From an uncultured Actinomycetes bacterium (lineage in GTDB: Bacteria > Actinomycetota > Thermoleophilia > Solirubrobacterales > 70-9): a DNA stretch of 6,308 nt. The stretch lies in the NCBI GenBank assembly GCA_946479725.1, contig CAMLHB010000140.1, positions 1-6,308 of the forward strand. Reading direction: 5' to 3'. Positions 1 through 5,532 of the stretch are shown here, piece after piece. Within the stretch, counting starts at the first letter, position 1. Each line of letters begins with the position of its first letter. The position numbers and the translations under genes were made by a program. The notes beneath the pieces are model-generated. The model had not been told where the DNA came from. It made no database searches and worked only from the letters and a program-made list of their open reading frames with translations.

Positions 1-1570
1 TCCCGGCCGCGGCCAGCGCCTGGGCCAGCAGCGGCACGGTGTCCAGGCCCTCGGAGGCCTGCCCGATCTTGGCCGGGATCTCGGCCGCGGGGATGCCCGT
101 CCCCAGCAGCTCCCCGGCGCGGCGGTTGCGGCTCGCGGGAGCCATCATCGTCGCCGTCAGGTCGCCGACCCCGGCGAGGCCGGCAAAGGTCTCCAGCTCG
201 GCGCCGCGGGCGACGGCGTGGTCGATGCACTCGCGCCAGATCGCGGCGACGGCGATCCCGGCCGCGTTGAGGCCGTGCGGCTCGGCGGCCGCGGCGGCGA
301 GGGCGGCGGCGTTCTTGGCGGCGCCGGCCATCTCGACCCCGGTGACGTCGCGCGAGCGCTCGCAGACGAGCCCGGCCCGGTCGAAGACCTCGCCGACCTG
401 GACCCGCAGCTCCTCGTCAGCGGAGCCGAGCACCAGGGCGGCGGAACCGGAGACGGCCTCGCGGGCGTGCGCGGGGCCGCCGAGGCAGGCGATGCCGCGG
501 GCCCGCACCCGTTCGCCGACGTATTCGGAGGGCAGCTGTCCCTGCGGACTGATCAACCCCTTGGTCAGCATCAGCACCGCGCTGCGCGAGCTGACCCGGT
601 CGGCGATCGCCCCGACCGCCTGCGGCAGCTGCGCCGAGGGGATCGCGAGGCAGATCAGGTCGAGCCCGGCCAGCTCGATCGCCGAGGCGGGCCGGACGTC
701 GATCGACTCGGGCAGCGGGACACCCGGAAGGTAGCGGCGGTTCTCGCCGTCCTCGATCAGCTCCAACACGCGCTCCGGCGTCCGCGCCCCGAGCTGGACC
801 TCGAGGCCGCCGCGGGCGAGGAGGACGGCGACCGCGGTCCCCCAGCTGCCGGCGCCGATCACCGCGGCGCGGCGCATCGGCGGCAGGCCGCCGAGGTCTT
901 CCCACTGCAGGAGGACGTTGGGCCAGATCCTCGCCGTAACCGTTTCCGCCAGCGCCGGCGAGGGCTCCTCGGAGCGGGGGAAGGTCATCGGCGGCCCCAT
1001 CCGCACCTTGCACTTGCGCGGGCGGATCCGCCAGCCGCGGCGCACGTGTTCGGTTCCCAGCACCGCGGTCGGGATCACGACGGCGCCGGTCTGCAGCGCC
1101 AGCCGCCCCACCCCCCGCTTCGGGTTGGCGAGGGTGCCGCGACGGATCCGCGTGCCCTCGGGGAAGATGCAGACGGCGCCACCGCGTTCGGCGATCATCC
1201 GCGCGGTCAGCATCGATTCCTCGTCCGACTCCCCGCGCTTGACCGGGAAGGCGCCAAGCCGCGAGAGCAGCCATCCCTGCCAGGGCCGCTGGAACAGCTC
1301 AACCTTGGCCATGTAGTTCATCGGCCGCCGCCAGGGCAGGCAGGCGCCGGCGACGAAGGGATCCAGGAAGCTGCGGTGGTTGGCGGCGACGATGACCCCG
1401 CCCTTCGCCTTCCCGTACTCCCGCCCCCGCCGCTCGAGCCGGAAGTAGACAAGGAAGAACGGCAACAGCACCGCCCGCGCGACGCAGTACATCGGCCAGT
1501 TGACGCTGTGCTTGCGCGTATACGCGTGGTAGGAGGCGAGCCGCTCGGGCCTCAAACGTTCGGGGTCCAC
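1..1570 (-). CDS. plsC-gpsA: Fused 1-acyl-glycerol-3-phosphate acyltransferase / glycerol-3-phosphate dehydrogenase (C-terminus off window)
   Basis: One uninterrupted frame encodes 523 visible residues. Residues about 25-230 are a PlsC-type acyltransferase, with the NHxxxxD catalytic motif at 64-70 (NHRSFLD) and the FPEGTR substrate-binding motif at 136-141. Residues about 233-523 are NAD(P)-dependent glycerol-3-phosphate dehydrogenase: the Rossmann loop GAGSWG at 239-244, a GPAHA block at 365-369, GAAKN with the expected catalytic Lys at 419, and GLAGVGDL then SRNRRAGELLG at 464-490. The family reaction converts dihydroxyacetone phosphate to glycerol-3-phosphate; PlsC adds the second acyl chain to lysophosphatidate. 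Both act in phospholipid synthesis at or near the membrane. The GTG at 1570 is chosen because an in-frame stop lies just upstream (1595-1597) and residues 1-26 look like a normal PlsC leader; ATG 1492 is the alternative. No Shine-Dalgarno is visible. An internal ATG at 877 could start GpsA alone, but no stop separates the domains. Only the final part of GpsA is missing, cut by the window edge. Confidence 0.9.
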   Translation of the reverse strand, partial: MDPERLRPERLASYHAYTRKHSVNWPMYCVARAVLLPFFLVYFRLERRGREYGKAKGGVIVAANHRSFLDPFVAGACLPWRRPMNYMAKVELFQRPWQGWLLSRLGAFPVKRGESDEESMLTARMIAERGGAVCIFPEGTRIRRGTLANPKRGVGRLALQTGAVVIPTAVLGTEHVRRGWRIRPRKCKVRMGPPMTFPRSEEPSPALAETVTARIWPNVLLQWEDLGGLPPMRRAAVIGAGSWGTAVAVLLARGGLEVQLGARTPERVLELIEDGENRRYLPGVPLPESIDVRPASAIELAGLDLICLAIPSAQLPQAVGAIADRVSSRSAVLMLTKGLISPQGQLPSEYVGERVRARGIACLGGPAHAREAVSGSAALVLGSADEELRVQVGEVFDRAGLVCERSRDVTGVEMAGAAKNAAALAAAAAEPHGLNAAGIAVAAIWRECIDHAVARGAELETFAGLAGVGDLTATMMAPASRNRRAGELLGTGIPAAEIPAKIGQASEGLDTVPLLAQALAAAG

Positions 1571-1610
1571 GCGTAGCGCTACACGGCCGGGAAGTCACGG
1601 TTACGCGCAA

Positions 1611-1659
1611 CGCGAGTCCGCAGAAACTGACGCATAACGTCAGGTCTCGCGGACTCGCG
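1611..1659 (-). terminator. Nested hairpin after the maleylacetate reductase gene, probable terminator
   Basis: The outer arms are perfect 11-mers (1611-1621 CGCGAGTCCGC with 1649-1659). Inside them, after 5-nt internal loops, lies a second perfect 6-bp stem (CTGACG 1627-1632 with CGTCAG 1638-1643) around a 5-nt loop. On the minus strand the structure begins 2 nt after the TGA of the upstream gene (1662-1664), which is where a terminator would sit. No U-run follows it, so it would be a U-less terminator, an mRNA 3' stabiliser or a Rho-related site. It also lies about 40 nt upstream of the plsC-gpsA start, so a role in that gene's leader is possible. The pairing is seen directly; the function is inferred. 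Confidence 0.6.
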
Positions 1660-1661
1660 GA

Positions 1662-2699
1662 TCACCAGGCCGCTCGAACCAGCTTCGCGAGGTCTCGAGG
1701 GGACGGGGGGCCGGGGACGCGCTGGAGCTCGGGGCGCTGGAGCATTGCCTGTATCGCCTCGTCGAGGCGCGATTCGTCGCCGCCGAAGGTGCTGAGGGGT
1801 TGGGGTTGTCCCAGCTCCTCGATGCGCCGGGGAAGCTCCGCGCGGTCGGTCCCGAGAGCAGCCGCGAGACCCTCGTACGGCTCGGGCGCCCGCTCGGCCA
1901 GGAACCCGATCGCCTGCGGGAGGATCGCGGCGTTGGTCTCGGCGTGCGGAGTGCCGCAGATGCGGACCAAGGTCTGGCAGATCAAGTGATGAAGGCCGAG
2001 GCCGGCGGAGTCGATCGCGTATCCGCAGAGGATCGAGCCGAGAGCGAGCGCCCCACGGTCGCGCTCGGCCCGCGCTTCGTCGAGTGCTCCCGCCAGAAGC
2101 CCCGCCCCCCGCAGAGCCGTCATCTCCGAGACCGGGTTCGAGGTCGGCAGGTACAACCCATCCGCCCCGTGCGCCAACGCGTTCATCGCACTCGCCCGCA
2201 GCTCCGCCTCCCCCTGCCCGGTCATCGCCTCCGGATCCGCGATCACCAGCGACGGCCGCACCATCCCCCGCGACCGCTCCTCCGCCCCCTCAGGCAAACG
2301 ATGAATCCCCGTCATCGGCGCCCCCGAAAGCGTGGTCGGAACCGCCACCACCTCCGCCCCCAGCACCGAAGCCACCGCCTTCGCCGAATCGATCACCCGG
2401 CCACCGCCGAGCGCAACGAGTGGGCGCACTCTCACCCCCTTACCTGCTCTGTGAGGGGGTGAGAGTGCGCCCAAGAGCGCTTTGGCGGCGGCCGGAACCT
2501 GCCCGTGGCCGACCTCGTGAACTTGACTTGCGGCAGCGACCAAACCCCGAGCATCGAGCTCCCCCAGCGCCCGCCCCGTACTAAGCAGCTCGAACTCCCC
2601 CACCCCCTGCTCCCGCAGCACCTCGACCGCGCCGGCCACCCCACCGCGCCCGAACACCACCGTGCGCCCGGCATCGCGCCAGACGAAGACCCCGCTCAA
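1662..2699 (-). CDS. Maleylacetate reductase-like enzyme, iron-containing alcohol dehydrogenase superfamily
   Basis: 345 aa, close to the usual family length. The order of motifs is typical: nucleotide-binding ALGGGRVIDSAKA (96-108), PTTLSGAPMT (121-130), MNALAHGADGLY (172-183), GLGLHH with C241 (233-241) and PHAETNAAILP (251-261). Asn173 sits where metal-dependent alcohol dehydrogenases carry an Asp ligand, as is usual in maleylacetate reductases. The expected reaction is NAD(P)H-dependent reduction of (substituted) maleylacetate to 3-oxoadipate, in the cytoplasm. The start is a TTG (2697-2699) one base after the TGA of the upstream dioxygenase, so the two are co-transcribed and probably translationally coupled. 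Two oddities: the family HHxxCH motif ends in Gln (Q242) instead of His, and residues 76-93 are encoded by a large palindrome that adds extra residues before the GGG loop. The superfamily call is firm; the exact substrate is inferred from the neighbour. Confidence 0.85.
   Translation of the reverse strand: MSGVFVWRDAGRTVVFGRGGVAGAVEVLREQGVGEFELLSTGRALGELDARGLVAAASQVHEVGHGQVPAAAKALLGALSPPHRAGKGVRVRPLVALGGGRVIDSAKAVASVLGAEVVAVPTTLSGAPMTGIHRLPEGAEERSRGMVRPSLVIADPEAMTGQGEAELRASAMNALAHGADGLYLPTSNPVSEMTALRGAGLLAGALDEARAERDRGALALGSILCGYAIDSAGLGLHHLICQTLVRICGTPHAETNAAILPQAIGFLAERAPEPYEGLAAALGTDRAELPRRIEELGQPQPLSTFGGDESRLDEAIQAMLQRPELQRVPGPPSPRDLAKLVRAAW
2421..2473. repeat. Near-perfect palindrome with 23-bp arms inside the reductase coding sequence
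   Basis: The left arm is 2421-2443 and the right arm is 2451-2473, with a 7-nt loop (CTGCTCT, 2444-2450). All 23 positions pair except one G.T wobble (2441 with 2453). The arm carries the core GGGCGCACTCTCACCCCCT. The gene's frame runs straight through it and the palindrome encodes residues 76-93 (L-G-A-L-S-P-P-H-R-A-G-K-G-V-R-V-R-P). This stretch lies between the helix after VPAAAKAL and the nucleotide-binding strand LVALGGG, a segment that I recall being shorter in relatives. No transposase is nearby. It is most simply a small palindromic element inserted in frame; an intragenic hairpin acting on transcription or mRNA is the alternative. A 6-bp direct repeat GAGCGC flanks it (2409-2414, 2475-2480), which may be chance. 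Confidence 0.8.
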
Positions 2700-2700
2700 C

Positions 2701-3618
2701 TCAACCCTGGGTCATCAGCCGCGGGTTCTCGACCGGGCGCAGGCGCGGCTCGACCTCGTCACGCAGGTGCTCGTAGTCCGGCGGCAGCGAGAGCTTCTCG
2801 CCGAGGTGCTCGACCGGCTCGTCGACGGTGAAGCCCGGCCCCAGCGTCGCGATCTCAAAGAGGACGCCGTTGGGTTCGCGGAAGTAGACGGAGCGGAAGT
2901 AGAAGCGGTCGATCACCGGCGTCGGCTGGGCCCCGCCCGCCACCGCCTTCTCGCGCCAGTCGAGCAGCTCCTCCGGGGGCGAGGCCCAGGCGACGTGGTG
3001 GATGCCGCCGGCGCCCTGCAGGCCGCGCTCGCCAGGCGGCTCATCAAAGAGATAGAAACCGCCGCGCTGCTCGCCGCGCGCCTCCCAGCCCCCGTCGGCG
3101 CGCTCGAACTCGAGCGCCTCCAGCAGCGGGCTCGAAGCCTCCGGCGAGATCGCGTAGGCCCGCACCGCGTGGAAGCCCTGCAGTGCCACCTCCCTCGGTA
3201 CTTCCGGATGGTCGGCGATCAGCGGGCGGTCTGGGACGTCCACCACCGCGAGCTCGTGCTCGAGCCCCTCCGGGTCGGCGAAGACGAGGCTGTCGCCATC
3301 GCGCTCGGCCTCGGTGTCGTTGGCGTGCAGCCGCTCCGCCCAGAAGTCGAGAGCGTCGCTCGACGCCACCCGCCAGACGACCCGGTGGACCATCCCGGCC
3401 CCGGCCCGGCCCCGGGGCGCCCCGGGGTACTCGAAGAAGGTCAGGTCGGAGCCCGCATCCCCCGCCTCGTCGGCGAAGAAGAGGTGGTAGACGGTCGGGT
3501 TGTCCTGATTGACGGTTTTCTTGACCAGCCGCAAACCCAGCACGCCGGCGTAGAAGTCGACGTTGCGCTGGGCGTCCTCGGTGATCGCCGTGATGTGGTG
3601 AATTCCCTCCAGCTTCAT
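2701..3618 (-). CDS. Ring-cleaving extradiol dioxygenase of the glyoxalase/VOC fold (MhqO/PcpA/LinE type)
   Basis: 305 aa, made of two vicinal-oxygen-chelate halves (about 1-125 and 145-260) plus a C-terminal tail. The three expected Fe(II) ligands are visible: His8 in GIHHIT, His208 in GGIHHVAW and Glu255 in GVLFEIATLGPGF. The stretch KKTVNQDNPTVYHLFF followed by DLTFFEYPG (about 33-66) is characteristic of the MhqO / hydroquinone-dioxygenase group. Known relatives (PcpA, LinE) cleave hydroquinones next to a hydroxyl, giving acyl or semialdehyde products that lead to maleylacetate; this fits the maleylacetate reductase 1 nt downstream. The exact substrate cannot be read from sequence, and quinone detoxification (MhqO role) is the other option. 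The ATG at 3618 has no Shine-Dalgarno and lies 6 nt after a TATACG element, so the transcript may be leaderless. Confidence 0.88.
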   Translation of the reverse strand: MKLEGIHHITAITEDAQRNVDFYAGVLGLRLVKKTVNQDNPTVYHLFFADEAGDAGSDLTFFEYPGAPRGRAGAGMVHRVVWRVASSDALDFWAERLHANDTEAERDGDSLVFADPEGLEHELAVVDVPDRPLIADHPEVPREVALQGFHAVRAYAISPEASSPLLEALEFERADGGWEARGEQRGGFYLFDEPPGERGLQGAGGIHHVAWASPPEELLDWREKAVAGGAQPTPVIDRFYFRSVYFREPNGVLFEIATLGPGFTVDEPVEHLGEKLSLPPDYEHLRDEVEPRLRPVENPRLMTQG

Positions 3619-3630
3619 GGGTCACGTATA
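3619..3630 (-). promoter_or_regulatory. Candidate -10 element for the dioxygenase-reductase operon, leaderless
   Basis: Read on the minus strand, TATACG (3630-3625) ends 6 nt before the ATG at 3618. This spacing would start transcription at or next to the A of the start codon. No purine-rich ribosome-binding site fits in the 22-bp gap, and no convincing -35 hexamer is visible in the opposing gene. Leaderless mRNAs are common in actinobacteria. The element is inferred from one short match. Confidence 0.4.
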
Positions 3631-3640
3631 GCATCCGCAT
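3629..3640 (+). promoter_or_regulatory. Candidate -10 element for the SHOCT membrane protein gene, leaderless
   Basis: On the plus strand TAGCAT (3629-3634) fits TANNNT and ends 6 nt before the ATG at 3641, the spacing expected for a transcript starting at the start codon. No Shine-Dalgarno precedes this ATG. The element overlaps the opposing -10 candidate by two bases (3629-3630), so the two promoters could not both be occupied by polymerase at once. Confidence 0.4.
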
Positions 3641-5038
3641 ATGAGCCGCGGACGCCGTCGCCTGGTCAGAGCGCTAGTGATCCTCGGCTCGCTCCTCGCC
3701 TTCCTCAGCGCCTTCGCGATCTGGACCGAGCGCCAGGCGCTCAACACCGAAGACTGGGTCAACACCAGCGGCCGCCTGCTGCAAAACAAGACGATCCGCT
3801 CGACCCTCGCCGACTACCTGGTCGACCAGCTCTACGAAAACGTCGACATCCACAAGGAACTCGAAGAAATCCTTCCCGGCGACACCAAGGACCTGGCCGG
3901 GCCCGCCGCGGGCGGACTGCGGCAGGTGGCCGGACAGGGGGCCGAAAAGGCGCTCGAAACCTCCACCGCGCAGGGTCTCTGGGAAGAGGCGAACCGGACC
4001 ACGCACGAACAGCTCCTCGCCGTCCTCGAAAACAAGAAAGAAGCGGTCGAAACCGAAAACGGTGAAGTCAAGCTCAACCTGGGCAGCCTCCTCACCAACC
4101 TCGCCCAGCAGGTCGGGATCGGCGAAAGCCTGGCCGAAAAATTGCCGCCCGACGCCGCCCAGGTGGAGATCCTCAAGTCCGATCAGCTGAAGACGGCGCA
4201 GGACATCGCCGTCGCGATCAAGGGCCTGGCGCTGCTGCTCTCGCTCCTCACCCTCGCCGCCTTCGCCGCCGCGATCTACCTCTCGGGAGACGAACGCTGG
4301 GTCACCGTGCTGCTCAGCGGCATCGGCCTCATCGCCGCCGGCTTCGCCGTCGTCGTCGTCCGCCACATCGCCGGCGGCATCGTCATCGACCAGCTGGTGA
4401 CCGAAGAGAGCGTCAAGCCGGCGGGCGAAGCGGCCTGGTCGATCGGCACCTCCCTGATGACGAGCATCGCCAAGACGGTGATCGTGATCGGCGTCCTCTT
4501 TCTCGCCGCCGGCTGGCTCGCCTCGCCCACCAACGGCGCCCGCACCACCCGCCGTTACCTGGCGCCGACGCTGCAGATCCACCCCGGCTACGTCTACGCC
4601 GGCCTGGCGATCGTCGTCTGCATCTATTTCCTCTCCGGCCCGACCCAGGGGCTTCGCACCTTCCTGACCACGTTGGTAATCGCCGGCATGGCCGCCTTCG
4701 GAATCCACGAGCTGCGCAAGCAGACCGAAGAGGAATACCCGGAGGCGAGCTACGACGAGATCTTCGGCGGCACCCGTGACAAGGTCGTCGGCGCGGTCAA
4801 GGACGCCAACATCGGCGAGAGGGTCGGCGAGCAGGCCTCGAAGCTGCGCCTGCCGGAGGTGAAACGGCCCGGCAAGGGCGGCGAGGAGGCGACCACGACG
4901 GCGATGCCGCTGAGCGGCGAGGACGCCCGCATCGCGCGCCTGGAGCGCCTCGGCAGCCTGCGCGACAAGGGCATCCTCACTGAGGAGGAGTTCGCCGCCG
5001 AGAAGGCCAGGCTCCTCGGCGACGACTCCTCGGCCTAG
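3641..5038 (+). CDS. Six-helix integral membrane protein with C-terminal SHOCT domain, function unknown
   Basis: 465 aa. Likely membrane helices are at about 9-28, 191-215, 220-245, 274-294, 315-333 and 338-356. Between helices 1 and 2 lies a soluble region of about 160 residues with LNTEDWVNTS (34-43), LVDQLYENVDI (60-70) and LAEKLPPDAAQ (164-174); since helix 1 is preceded by a basic MSRGRRR, this domain is probably extracytoplasmic. After helix 6 comes a charged linker and a SHOCT (short C-terminal) domain at about 430-460, with LERLGSLRDKGILTEEEFAAEKARLLG-type residues: leucine/glycine turn then acidic helix. I know proteins of this layout as uncharacterised actinobacterial membrane proteins and do not assign a function. 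The ATG at 3641 is supported by the basic N-terminus before helix 1. Glutamate codons change sharply along the gene (GAA early, GAG late). It is divergent from the dioxygenase operon and convergent with the cupin gene 7 bp away. Confidence 0.85.
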   Translation: MSRGRRRLVRALVILGSLLAFLSAFAIWTERQALNTEDWVNTSGRLLQNKTIRSTLADYLVDQLYENVDIHKELEEILPGDTKDLAGPAAGGLRQVAGQGAEKALETSTAQGLWEEANRTTHEQLLAVLENKKEAVETENGEVKLNLGSLLTNLAQQVGIGESLAEKLPPDAAQVEILKSDQLKTAQDIAVAIKGLALLLSLLTLAAFAAAIYLSGDERWVTVLLSGIGLIAAGFAVVVVRHIAGGIVIDQLVTEESVKPAGEAAWSIGTSLMTSIAKTVIVIGVLFLAAGWLASPTNGARTTRRYLAPTLQIHPGYVYAGLAIVVCIYFLSGPTQGLRTFLTTLVIAGMAAFGIHELRKQTEEEYPEASYDEIFGGTRDKVVGAVKDANIGERVGEQASKLRLPEVKRPGKGGEEATTTAMPLSGEDARIARLERLGSLRDKGILTEEEFAAEKARLLGDDSSA

Positions 5039-5045
5039 CCGCGAC

Positions 5046-5402
5046 TCAGCGTTTGGCGTAGTCGCCGATCTCGCCGAAGTCGACCATCACGCACGGCTCC
5101 GATCCCGGCACCTCGGCGTCGTGACCGGGTGGGATCGCGACCACGTCCCCCGCGTTGATCTCCATCTCCTGGCCGTCGTCCATGTAGACGCGCATGCTGC
5201 CGGAGAGGACGTAGCCGAAGTGGGCGACCTGGCAGGAGTCGGTGCCGGCGATCGGCTTCACGTTCTCCGACCATCTCCAGCCGGGCTCGAAGGTGCCATA
5301 ACCGACGGTGTGGCCCGCCAGCTCCACCACCTTCGCGCTGCCCTTGCCCTCGAACTCACGGGTCTCGTCGGGTGAGTCGAAGTTCTTCACTTCCGCGGCC
5401 AT
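5046..5402 (-). CDS. Small single-domain cupin protein
   Basis: 118 aa, the normal size of a stand-alone cupin. Motif 1 is represented by H61 in QVAHFGYVLSGSM and a following MDDGQEMEINAGD stretch; motif 2 by IPPGHDAEV with H94. Some of the classic metal-binding residues are absent: only one His in motif 1 and no clear motif-1 Glu, so metal binding is uncertain. A Trp-rich stretch FEPGWRWSENVKP (38-50) precedes the barrel and is common in small cupins of this kind. The substrate is unknown; such proteins range from sugar isomerases to ligand sensors. Start ATG 5402 is decided by a good ribosome-binding site, GGGAG (5412-5408), 5 nt upstream within a purine-rich run. Its stop is 7 bp from the convergent membrane protein gene, leaving no room for a separate terminator. 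Confidence 0.85.
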   Translation of the reverse strand: MAAEVKNFDSPDETREFEGKGSAKVVELAGHTVGYGTFEPGWRWSENVKPIAGTDSCQVAHFGYVLSGSMRVYMDDGQEMEINAGDVVAIPPGHDAEVPGSEPCVMVDFGEIGDYAKR

Positions 5403-5418
5403 GTGAACTCCCTTCCTC
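5403..5418 (-). promoter_or_regulatory. Ribosome-binding site of the cupin gene
   Basis: On the minus strand GAGGAAGGGAG ends 5 nt before the ATG at 5402. The GGGAG core and the upstream AGGA both complement the 16S 3' end. It is the clearest Shine-Dalgarno in the window and fixes the cupin start, in contrast to the dioxygenase, membrane protein and plsC-gpsA starts, which lack one. Confidence 0.75.
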
Positions 5419-5439
5419 GCTGGGTCCCCGCCCGTACCG

Positions 5440-5468
5440 ACCCTACATCCGCTCCGCAGGCGCGTCGA
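5440..5468 (-). promoter_or_regulatory. Candidate promoter of the cupin gene
   Basis: On the minus strand TCGACG (5468-5463) and TAGGGT (5445-5440) are separated by 17 bp. These resemble the actinobacterial housekeeping -35 (TTGACN) and -10 (TANNNT). Transcription would start near 5433, giving a leader of roughly 30 nt that contains the ribosome-binding site. It lies just downstream of the hairpin ending the previous gene, as expected for a new transcription unit. It is a pattern match only. Confidence 0.4.
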
Positions 5469-5482
5469 GCCCCGGGGTCGGC

Positions 5483-5518
5483 GCCGAGCCGGGGGCTGCG
5501 CTCAGCCCCCGGCTCGGC
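5483..5518 (-). terminator. Strong GC hairpin after the TIG/PASTA protein gene, probable terminator
   Basis: A perfect 16-bp stem (5483-5498 with 5503-5518) encloses a 4-nt loop. The arm core is GCCGAGCCGGGGGCT. It begins 14 nt after the stop codon of the upstream minus-strand gene (TAG at 5533-5535). No U-tract follows on the minus strand, a frequent situation in high-GC actinobacteria, so termination is inferred from position and stem strength. Because the stem is symmetric it would also form in any read-through from the plus strand. Confidence 0.65.
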
Positions 5519-5532
5519 CCACTTCCTGCCTC

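Noticed and set aside
218..1576. Plus-strand open frame of 452 codons opposite plsC-gpsA
   Set aside because: The opposite strand encodes all the PlsC and GpsA motifs in one frame; this product is low-complexity and has no recognisable domain.
417..1610. Minus-strand open frames at 417-1274 and 1299-1610
   Set aside because: They lie in a different frame from the fused PlsC-GpsA gene and translate to Arg/Ala/Gly-rich sequence. The true frame runs off the window, so it lacks a visible stop.
2409..2480. GAGCGC direct repeats flanking the coding palindrome as a target-site duplication
   Set aside because: Only 6 bp in GC-rich DNA and not abutting the arms. Removing one repeat unit (66 bp) would leave a segment shorter than I expect for the family, so I do not treat it as a proven duplication.
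2662..4065. Long plus-strand open frame of 467 codons opposite the dioxygenase and running into the membrane protein gene
   Set aside because: It is antisense to a clear two-half VOC enzyme and out of frame with the membrane protein. Its product is Arg/Pro-rich with no motif, typical of a high-GC shadow frame.
3674..4708. Minus-strand open frame of 344 codons opposite the membrane protein
   Set aside because: It is the Asp/Gly/Glu-rich shadow expected opposite hydrophobic GC-rich coding sequence; the plus strand has six coherent helices and a SHOCT domain.
5031..5041. Small hairpin CGGC-CTA-GCCG at the end of the membrane protein gene as a terminator
   Set aside because: A stem of 4 bp within a stop codon region is not distinguishable from chance at this base composition.
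5470..5477. CCCCGGGG palindrome near the cupin promoter
   Set aside because: Short self-complementary GC runs are frequent here and no second copy or operator-like partner is visible.
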